A stretch of DNA of 32,078 bases from the NCBI GenBank assembly GCA_020629935.1, contig JAHDCJ010000007.1:1-32078 (forward strand), written 5' to 3'. The position numbers and the translations under genes were made by a program. This DNA comes from Saprospiraceae bacterium (GTDB lineage: Bacteria; Bacteroidota; Bacteroidia; Chitinophagales; Saprospiraceae). Shown one piece after another: positions 8,244 through 16,075 of this stretch (its first letter is position 1; each line of letters opens with the position of its first letter). The notes beneath the pieces are model-generated. The model saw only the letters and a program-made list of their open reading frames with translations, made no database searches and was not told the origin of the DNA.

Positions 8244-10541
8244 ATGGAATCATTGATTTATATCATACCTGTCTTTGGCATCATTGCGCTGGTATACATT
8301 TTCTTTAAAGCAAAATGGGTAAACAAACAAGATGCAGGTGACGAAAACATGAGAGTTATAGCAGATCACATTGCAGATGGAGCTATGGCCTTCTTAAAAT
8401 CAGAATACCGAATCTTAACCGTTTTTGTAATTATCGCCGGTATTTGTTTGGGTGTGCTCTCTACTTTTGTAGTGACTTCCCACTGGCTCATTGTTGTAGC
8501 CTTTGTCCTTGGGGCCTTTTTCTCTGCCCTTGCTGGGTTTATTGGAATGCGTATTGCAACCAAAGCCAATGTACGAACTACACAAGCTGCGCGAACAAGT
8601 TTACCACATGCCCTTAAAGTTTCTTTTACAGGAGGAACAGTTATGGGATTAGGTGTTGCAGGTTTAGCGGTATTGGGATTAAGTTTATTATTTATCTTCT
8701 TCTACATGTATTTTATGAATGGAGCTTGGACAGATGTGACGATCAAGGGACAACCTATGTCAGCACAAGGTGCAATGACGGTAGTACTTGAGGTTTTAGC
8801 TGGTTTCTCTTTAGGAGCCGAATCTATTGCATTATTTGCCCGTGTAGGTGGAGGTATTTATACCAAAGCAGCAGACGTCGGAGCTGACCTTGTAGGAAAA
8901 GTAGAAGCAGGTATTCCTGAAGATGATCCTCGAAACCCTGCAACTATTGCAGATAATGTAGGAGATAACGTAGGAGATGTAGCAGGAATGGGAGCCGATC
9001 TTTTTGGTTCTTATGTGGCTACTGTACTTGCAGCAATGGTACTTGGAAACTATGTAATCTGTGATATGGGCGGAAGTATCGATGATGATTTCGGAGGTTT
9101 AGGACCAATCTTACTTCCGATGTTGATTGCTGGATTAGGTATTATCTTTTCTATTATTGGTACCTTCTTTATTCGAATTAAAGACAATAACGCCAAGGAG
9201 CCAGAAGTACAACGTGCGTTAAACATGGGTAACTGGTCTTCTTTATTTTTAACTGCGGTTGCTTGTTTCTTTGCTATTAACTGGTTGCTTCCAGAAATCA
9301 TGCAAATGAAGATCTTAGGTGACAATGGTTGGACAATGACCGATATTCCAAGAATCAATGTATTCTGGGCGGTATTAGTTGGTTTAGGTGTAGGAGGATT
9401 AATTTCTGCGATTACAGAATACTATACCGGTTTAGGTAAAAAACCAGTTTTAGATATTGTACAAAAATCGGCTACAGGTGCTGCAACCAACATTATTGCA
9501 GGTTTAGCGGTAGGTATGATTTCTACTGCACTTCCAGTAATTATTTTTGCAGGAGCTATTTGGGGGACTTACGAATTAGCTGGCTTTTATGGTGTAGCAA
9601 TTGCAGCTTCGGCTATGATGGCAACTACCGCAATGCAATTAGCCATTGATGCATTCGGACCGATTGCAGATAATGCAGGTGGAATTGCGGAGATGAGTGA
9701 ATTACCAGAAGAAGTAAGACAACGAACAGATATTTTAGATTCAGTTGGAAATACAACTGCGGCTGTAGGAAAAGGATTTGCAATTGCTTCTGCGGCACTT
9801 ACTGCCTTAGGTTTATTTGCAGCTTATGTAACTTTTACCGGAATTGATGGTATCAATATTTTCAAAGCGAATGTATTGGCCGCTTTATTTGTAGGAGGTA
9901 TGATTCCTGTAGTATTCTCTGCACTAGCAATGAACTCTGTAGGAAAAGCAGCCATGGAAATGGTAAAAGAAGTACGTCGTCAGTTTAGAGAAATTCCTGG
10001 TATCTTAGAAGGCACAGGAAAACCTGAATATGGTAAATGTGTAGAAATTTCTACTAACGCTGCATTAAGAGAAATGGTACTTCCTGGAGCAATCACTATC
10101 GTTACTCCTATTATCATTGGTTTCTTAATGGGACCTGAGCCTTTAGGAGCTTATATGGCTGGTGTAGCAGTATCTGGTGTAATGTGGGCTATTTTCCAAA
10201 ACAATGCAGGTGGTGCTTGGGATAATGCTAAAAAATCATTTGAAGCAGGTGTGGAGATCGATGGAAAAATGACCTTCAAAGGTTCTGATGCACATAAAGC
10301 AGCAGTAACTGGAGATACCGTTGGTGATCCATTTAAAGATACTTCTGGACCTTCAATGAACATCTTAATCAAATTAACTTGTCTTGTCGGTTTGGTTATT
10401 GCACCTATTTTAGGAGAAATGTATGGTGATGGACATGGACATAGTTCTTGTTCGGCTACCACTGGATCAATTGAAATTGAATCAAACCATACAAATCCTG
10501 AATTATCCGATAATACTTATATTATTAAGGAGGAAAAATAA
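8244..10541 (+). CDS. hppA: Membrane-bound ion-translocating pyrophosphatase, predicted K+-dependent
   Basis: ALFARVGGGIYTKAADVGADLVGKVEAGIPEDDPRNPATIADNVGDNVGDVAGMGADLFGSY, TGDTVGDPFKDTSGPSMNILIKL; A506/G509 in GNTTAAVGKGFA indicates the K+-dependent type. Confidence 0.96.
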   Translation: MESLIYIIPVFGIIALVYIFFKAKWVNKQDAGDENMRVIADHIADGAMAFLKSEYRILTVFVIIAGICLGVLSTFVVTSHWLIVVAFVLGAFFSALAGFIGMRIATKANVRTTQAARTSLPHALKVSFTGGTVMGLGVAGLAVLGLSLLFIFFYMYFMNGAWTDVTIKGQPMSAQGAMTVVLEVLAGFSLGAESIALFARVGGGIYTKAADVGADLVGKVEAGIPEDDPRNPATIADNVGDNVGDVAGMGADLFGSYVATVLAAMVLGNYVICDMGGSIDDDFGGLGPILLPMLIAGLGIIFSIIGTFFIRIKDNNAKEPEVQRALNMGNWSSLFLTAVACFFAINWLLPEIMQMKILGDNGWTMTDIPRINVFWAVLVGLGVGGLISAITEYYTGLGKKPVLDIVQKSATGAATNIIAGLAVGMISTALPVIIFAGAIWGTYELAGFYGVAIAASAMMATTAMQLAIDAFGPIADNAGGIAEMSELPEEVRQRTDILDSVGNTTAAVGKGFAIASAALTALGLFAAYVTFTGIDGINIFKANVLAALFVGGMIPVVFSALAMNSVGKAAMEMVKEVRRQFREIPGILEGTGKPEYGKCVEISTNAALREMVLPGAITIVTPIIIGFLMGPEPLGAYMAGVAVSGVMWAIFQNNAGGAWDNAKKSFEAGVEIDGKMTFKGSDAHKAAVTGDTVGDPFKDTSGPSMNILIKLTCLVGLVIAPILGEMYGDGHGHSSCSATTGSIEIESNHTNPELSDNTYIIKEEK

Positions 10542-10562
10542 TTCCAATTCTGGATATTTTTA

Positions 10563-10608
10563 AAAAAAAGGGTAGAGGCGCAATGCATTGCGTCTCTACC
10601 CTTTTTTT
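10563..10608. terminator. Bidirectional hairpin terminator/palindrome
   Basis: AAAAAAAGGGTAGAGGCGCAATG|CATTGCGTCTCTACCCTTTTTTT, near-perfect loopless palindrome between convergent hppA and the kinase. Confidence 0.75.
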
Positions 10609-10661
10609 ATGCATTGCGCCTCTACCCTTTTTTTATGCATTGCGTATCTACCCTTTTTTTT
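10584..10661. repeat. Three tandem 26-bp copies of TGCATTGCG(T/C)(C/A)TCTACCCTTTTTTT(A/T)
   Basis: Copies at 10584-10609, 10610-10635 and 10636-10661, with a few substitutions and no indels. Confidence 0.93.
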
Positions 10662-10668
10662 GTATCTA

Positions 10669-12423
10669 TTAATTCAATGTTTTCGAAATCGTAAAATGAA
10701 ATTCTGTTCCATCCCCTTCAGTGGAATTCACCCAAATTTTCCCTTGGTGATTTTCGACGATTCGTTTGCAAATGGCTAGACCAATACCTGTTCCTTGGTA
10801 CTTACTTTTCTTACCATGAAGTCGTTGAAAAATAACAAATATTTTTTGATGATAATTTTCATTAATTCCTATTCCATTATCTCGAATACAAAATTCCCAA
10901 TTATTTCTATTTTCTTTAGCTTTAATTTTTATTGAAGGGGGTATATCTTCATTACGGTATTTAATCGCATTACTCACTAAGTTTTGAAAAAGTTGAATAA
11001 ATTGATTGTGATTTACTTTTAAGGTAGGAAGCGCACTTTCTACTTTAATTTTAGCGTTGTTTTCTTTTATAGAATATCGCAGACTATTTTCTACAATTTC
11101 CACAATATCTAACGTATCGACCGATTCGAATTCTGCATCTTCCCGATCTAATCTTGAATAATCTAATAATCCTTTAATCAAGTCTGACATCCGTTGAGCA
11201 CCTTCTACTACATAAGACATAAATTCCCTAGCGGTATCGTCAAAAGCTTCTTTATATCGACTATCTAAGAGTTGGACATAACTATGGACCATACGAAGTG
11301 GTTCTTGCAAATCATGCGAAGCAATATGCGCAAAGCGTTTCAATTCTTCATTTGATTGCATCAACTTTCGGTTGTATTCCAATAAACTCGCTTGTGCAGC
11401 TTTAAGTTCAGAGAGATCACTACCAATGAGAGCGTAACCGATTCGCTCAAATTTATTATAAATGATAGCTTTAGAGATAAGCACTGGAATTGGATTCTTA
11501 TTTCTATCCATCAAATTAACCTCTCGGTTAGAGATGTTAGTTTCTGGCTCATCTAAGAAAAATCGTTCTTGATCTGCTTCATTCAATATCGAGGTAATGG
11601 GTTTATGCAAAACTTGATCCATAGCATTATATCCTAACAAAGACAAGGCATGAGAATTGATTTCTGTAATTTTTTCTTCTTTATTGACAAGAATAAGAAA
11701 GTTAGACATACTACGAATAATATCTGCCGCGGCTATTTTTGAGTTTAGATTATAATTATTGTAACGATATAAAGCATAGGCGGTAAAAAAAGAAATGGGT
11801 ATCCATTCGAGTCGAGGTATAATTGCAAATAACGGAATGATATATACCAGCATAAAGGAAATAAATAAAGGTATACTTGTGCATAAAACCACGTACAATG
11901 TCAGCTGTTTACGCGCAGGTTCTTTGACCTCCAAATAATACTTAGAACCAATCAATACATTGATTATGGTCATTAAAACAAACCAAGACATTTGTATATA
12001 AAGCATTGGGTTCGCCGTATTTAAAGGCGTTTGCCACATTCCAAAATTATTTTGAAATGGAACGGTATACGTTTGAAATGGAAAGAAAATATCATTGAGC
12101 GTAATAAAAAGCACTGGACCATAAAGAAGAAAGAGTCCTTTTTTATTTAATAAATGAGCGCGCTCAGTTAAAACTAGTGTAAAATGAAGGGCTAATGCAA
12201 TTGGAATCGGCCAAATGCCGTTGATTCTAAGCCATGGAGTGAAACTCTCAATATCAGATGCGAGATAAAACCCAGCTGTAGTTACAATATAGGCGCCTAA
12301 AGAATAACAAAAGTAAGCATAAATACGATTTATAGCTTTTCTTTTATCTTGGAACAAAATATAGGTACCAATTACAATAGTTGCAATTGCTACAGCAATA
12401 ATAATAAAGCTAATGTAGACCAT
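10669..12423 (-). CDS. Sensor histidine kinase with N-terminal multi-TM domain and PAS domain
   Basis: N-terminal 7TM-like region, PAS segment, H-box FAHIASHDLQEPLRMVHSYVQLL, N-box LFQNLVSNAIKYR, G-boxes CIRDNGIGI and GTGIGLAICKRIVENHQGKIWV. Confidence 0.93.
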   Translation of the reverse strand: MVYISFIIIAVAIATIVIGTYILFQDKRKAINRIYAYFCYSLGAYIVTTAGFYLASDIESFTPWLRINGIWPIPIALALHFTLVLTERAHLLNKKGLFLLYGPVLFITLNDIFFPFQTYTVPFQNNFGMWQTPLNTANPMLYIQMSWFVLMTIINVLIGSKYYLEVKEPARKQLTLYVVLCTSIPLFISFMLVYIIPLFAIIPRLEWIPISFFTAYALYRYNNYNLNSKIAAADIIRSMSNFLILVNKEEKITEINSHALSLLGYNAMDQVLHKPITSILNEADQERFFLDEPETNISNREVNLMDRNKNPIPVLISKAIIYNKFERIGYALIGSDLSELKAAQASLLEYNRKLMQSNEELKRFAHIASHDLQEPLRMVHSYVQLLDSRYKEAFDDTAREFMSYVVEGAQRMSDLIKGLLDYSRLDREDAEFESVDTLDIVEIVENSLRYSIKENNAKIKVESALPTLKVNHNQFIQLFQNLVSNAIKYRNEDIPPSIKIKAKENRNNWEFCIRDNGIGINENYHQKIFVIFQRLHGKKSKYQGTGIGLAICKRIVENHQGKIWVNSTEGDGTEFHFTISKTLN

Positions 12424-12590
12424 TTGGTAGATGGGTTGGTTTTGGTTTACGTAATTAGTCTAGTTATTTCAGCGTTTTAAATTCTTTTATGCGGTCTATT
12501 TTGGGTGTTTATATTCGATTATATGAGGTTTGTTTTTATTCTAAAAAATAGATATTGATTAAATATATGTAAAAATATCCACTTGTTTAA

Positions 12591-13934
12591 TTATTTTTTT
12601 TGATTTAAGCTATCCAATTTTAATAATTCGATCAAAGCTTCTTCTCTTGACTTTACCATTCGGTTACAGGCTTCAGCAATATTTTTCTCTTGATGCGAAG
12701 CCATCATTTGAAATCTAAACCTAGCCTTTCCTTTAGGTACTGCCGGAAATTCTACTAAATTAGCTAATACTCTATTCGAAAACAAGTACTTAGAAATCAG
12801 TCGAGCCAATCGTTCATCACCGTCTACAAAAACAGGTGCAATTGGACTTGGAGTACCTGCAATCTTAAAACCATTCGCAGTAAGTCCTTCCCGAAGCAAT
12901 AGGGTGTTTTTCATTAATTTCTTTCTAAGACTTTTTCCTTGGTTTGAAAACGCAATATCCAAACAAGTCAATCCTATTTTGGCTTGCATTGGAGTAAAAC
13001 CAGTAGAAAAAACGTAGGTTGGACTATATACCGAAATACAATCTCTAATACTTGCTGGCCCAGCTACAAATCCTCCATTAGTCGCTAACGATTTACTTAA
13101 GCTTCCTATGATTACTAAGTTCTCTCTATTCTCAAATTTAATGCTTTCCAACAAACCCAATCCTTCGTCCCCCATAGCAGCAAAATCATGCGCTACATCT
13201 ACAATAACATTCGCCTCATACCTATCTGCTAAAGCTAAAATAGCTCCGAGATCTGGACTATCGGAATCCATAGAAAATAAGGTTTCAGTAAGAATGAATA
13301 AGCCATCCACCGAATTTTTCTCTCTCGCTTTGATCAATAATTCTTCTAAATGATTTACATCATTATGCTTAAATTTATTGATATTCTTTGTCGATTGTTG
13401 AGCACCTGTTGACAAACAATTATGAATCAAACTATCCATAATAATCGTATCTCTTGGCCTTACCATGGAAGTCACTACTCCAAAACCTGCCATCCAACCA
13501 GTGGGAAATAACAAACACTGATCTTGGCGCAAAATTTTTGCAAGTCGCTCTTCCAATTGCATGGTTAATGTAGAACGTCCTGTCAATATCGCAGAACCCG
13601 CAGCATGAATCCCATACTCATCAATACAAGTCTTAGCTGCTTCGGTAATTTGAGAATGTAAAGTAAGCCCTAAATAATCTTGGGAACCAAAATTTAAGCA
13701 TTGACCATAATCCAATCCTGTCTCATTTGCGGCAGCCACTTCGTCATCAATTTGAGAAATCACTACTCTAAAATAAGGGCAAACATCATGCTTACGTCGC
13801 TCTACCAGCCAATCATTCAAATCTGAATATCGGTCAGTAAATGACTTGCCTCTGAAGTTCACAAAGTTTAGGAGACTTTTCGACAAAGCTTCTCCTTGGT
13901 GATCATAATCACCTTTAGGTAAAATCCTATCCAT
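12591..13934 (-). CDS. PLP-dependent alpha-oxoamine synthase family enzyme (KBL / AONS / serine palmitoyltransferase-like)
   Basis: NFGSQDYLGLT, GIHAAGSAILTGRSTLTMQLEERLA, IVDVAHDFAAMG, PLP-lysine segment GSLSKSLATNGGF. Confidence 0.85.
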   Translation of the reverse strand: MDRILPKGDYDHQGEALSKSLLNFVNFRGKSFTDRYSDLNDWLVERRKHDVCPYFRVVISQIDDEVAAANETGLDYGQCLNFGSQDYLGLTLHSQITEAAKTCIDEYGIHAAGSAILTGRSTLTMQLEERLAKILRQDQCLLFPTGWMAGFGVVTSMVRPRDTIIMDSLIHNCLSTGAQQSTKNINKFKHNDVNHLEELLIKAREKNSVDGLFILTETLFSMDSDSPDLGAILALADRYEANVIVDVAHDFAAMGDEGLGLLESIKFENRENLVIIGSLSKSLATNGGFVAGPASIRDCISVYSPTYVFSTGFTPMQAKIGLTCLDIAFSNQGKSLRKKLMKNTLLLREGLTANGFKIAGTPSPIAPVFVDGDERLARLISKYLFSNRVLANLVEFPAVPKGKARFRFQMMASHQEKNIAEACNRMVKSREEALIELLKLDSLNQKK

Positions 13935-14192
13935 AATAATTCAGGTAAAATGTAGATTCGAAAGGTAGTGGAGTATATAAGGATTTTCAAATGAAGTGAA
14001 AGTAATTTATGCCATCACTTTAGATAGTACTATACAACCAAAGACCTAAGCATCAATAGATTAAAATAATATATAAATTATTTTTTTGACACAGAAACAT
14101 TTAAATTAAAAAAAATATTCAATCATTTTTATTAAAAAAAATTAAGGTTTGTTAAAAAATTGCCCAAGGTTTAGTAAAAAAATATAATAGAG

Positions 14193-14200
14193 TATATTTG
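14193..14200 (+). promoter_or_regulatory. Candidate -7 box TATATTTG upstream of nadB
   Basis: Matches TAnnTTTG; -33 element not clear. Confidence 0.4.
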
Positions 14201-14379
14201 TAATTATTTTAGAAAAAATTGAACATTGATTGATTCTACCCTAATTTATACAAAATTTATCTCTCCAAAGGATTAATTAATTTAACTCATCAAAATTAAC
14301 AAAATATAACCTACATTTAATCCTTAAATTTTCATTTTGTAATTGATATCAATCTAAACATACCAAACACGTAAACATT

Positions 14380-15981
14380 TTGAGAAAAACAGATATTTTA
14401 GTCATCGGATCAGGAATTGGTGGATTAACTTTCGCTATTAAAATGGCAAAAAAAAGACCCGATCTTGACATTATGGTATTAACAAAAACCAATCGTGATG
14501 AAAGTAATACTCGATATGCACAAGGAGGAGTTGCTGCGGTATGGGATAAAGAGGTCGATTCTTATGATAAACATATTGAAGATACATTAGATGCAGGTGA
14601 TGGTTTGTGCGACAATGAAATTGTTCGCATTGTTGTCGAAGAAGGTCCAGTTCGAGTACAAGAAATAATTAATTGGGGTACTCGTTTTGATAAAGGGAAA
14701 GATGCAGATTATGATTTAGGTATGGAAGGAGGCCACTCCGAAAATCGTATTTTACACTTTAAAGACCTTACGGGTTGGGAAATTCAACGTGCTTTACTCG
14801 CTGCTGTAAGTGAACTAAAAAATGTAACTATTCATGATCACTATTTTGCCTTAGACTTAATCTCTCAGCACCACCTCGGTCGGGTCGTTACACGTATGAC
14901 GCCAAACTTAGAATGTTATGGGGCATATGTTATTGATTTAGAAAAAAATAAAATCGAAACCATCGCTGCTCGAATTACGGTAGTTGCTACTGGTGGAGCT
15001 GGACAAATATATAAAGCAACAACAAATCCTACCATTGCCACTGGCGATGGTATTGCCATGATGTATCGAATGAAAGGTCGATTAGCTAACATGGAATTTG
15101 TCCAATTTCACCCTACCTCGTTATTCAATCCTGCCGGGGAAAATCCTTCCTTTCTCATTTCTGAAGCAGTCCGTGGATTTGGAGCCATTCTTAAATCTAA
15201 AGAAGGGGAGCGTTTTATGAAAAAATATGATGAGCGGGGTTCTCTTGCACCAAGGGATATCGTTGCCCGAGCTATAGATAATGAAATGAAAATGCGTGGA
15301 GATGACTTCGTATGTTTAGATTGTACACACTTAGATCAAGAAGGATTTCTAAATCATTTTCCAACTATTTATGAAAAATGTAAAAGCTTAGGAATTGATC
15401 CTTTTAAAGACATGATTCCTGTAGTTCCTGCAGCACATTACATTTGTGGAGGAATCAACACCAATGAAATGGGTGCAACATCTGTACTCAATTTGTATGC
15501 TTGTGGTGAATGTACTTGCTCTGGACTACACGGTGCCAATCGTTTAGCCTCCAACTCATTATTAGAAGCTATGGTTTTTGCCCATAGAATTCACGAAGAA
15601 GTAGGCGCACGAATAGACCAAGTAAAAATCAATGATAATGTGCCCGAATGGAATGCCAAAGGAACCAGTGAACCTAAAGAAATGGTTTTGATTACCCAAA
15701 GCCTTAAAGAACTTAAAGAAATTCTAAGTAGTTATGTGGGCATTGTACGATCAAACGTAAGGCTTAAAAGAGCACAAGACCGCCTTTGGCTTCTTTATAA
15801 TGAAACCGAAAAACTGTATACCACAAGCGTGATCTCTCCACAATTGTGTGAATTAAGAAACCTAATAACTATCGGTCACTTAGTCACTACTTCCGCAGCC
15901 ATGCGTAAGGAAAGTAGAGGCTTACACTTTACTACAGATTATCCTGACAAACAGGGTTTTCTTGATAATACTTATATGTAA
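14380..15981 (+). CDS. nadB: L-aspartate oxidase (TTG start)
   Basis: MRKTDILVIGSGIGGLTFAIK FAD-binding motif, NTRYAQGGVAAVWD, EGGHSENRILHFKDLTGWEIQRAL, MEFVQFHPTSL, YACGECTCSGLHGANRLASNSLLEAMVFA. Confidence 0.94.
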   Translation: MRKTDILVIGSGIGGLTFAIKMAKKRPDLDIMVLTKTNRDESNTRYAQGGVAAVWDKEVDSYDKHIEDTLDAGDGLCDNEIVRIVVEEGPVRVQEIINWGTRFDKGKDADYDLGMEGGHSENRILHFKDLTGWEIQRALLAAVSELKNVTIHDHYFALDLISQHHLGRVVTRMTPNLECYGAYVIDLEKNKIETIAARITVVATGGAGQIYKATTNPTIATGDGIAMMYRMKGRLANMEFVQFHPTSLFNPAGENPSFLISEAVRGFGAILKSKEGERFMKKYDERGSLAPRDIVARAIDNEMKMRGDDFVCLDCTHLDQEGFLNHFPTIYEKCKSLGIDPFKDMIPVVPAAHYICGGINTNEMGATSVLNLYACGECTCSGLHGANRLASNSLLEAMVFAHRIHEEVGARIDQVKINDNVPEWNAKGTSEPKEMVLITQSLKELKEILSSYVGIVRSNVRLKRAQDRLWLLYNETEKLYTTSVISPQLCELRNLITIGHLVTTSAAMRKESRGLHFTTDYPDKQGFLDNTYM

Positions 15982-16075
15982 ATAATCGTTATTCTTGTAG
16001 TTTGATTACACTTTTTTGTAAAAGAGAACTAATACAATTGAACACTCAACCCAATTTTTAAAGAAACACTTTAGT

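Noticed and set aside
10584-10661. Tandem 26-bp repeats as a possible CRISPR array
   Set aside because: The units are directly adjacent with no unique spacers, are terminator-like, and no cas genes are present.
10588-10779. + strand ORF of 63 aa (MRLYPFFMHCASTLFLCIAYLPFF...)
   Set aside because: It begins inside the tandem terminator repeat and runs antisense into the kinase gene; best explained as a chance ORF from the repeat.
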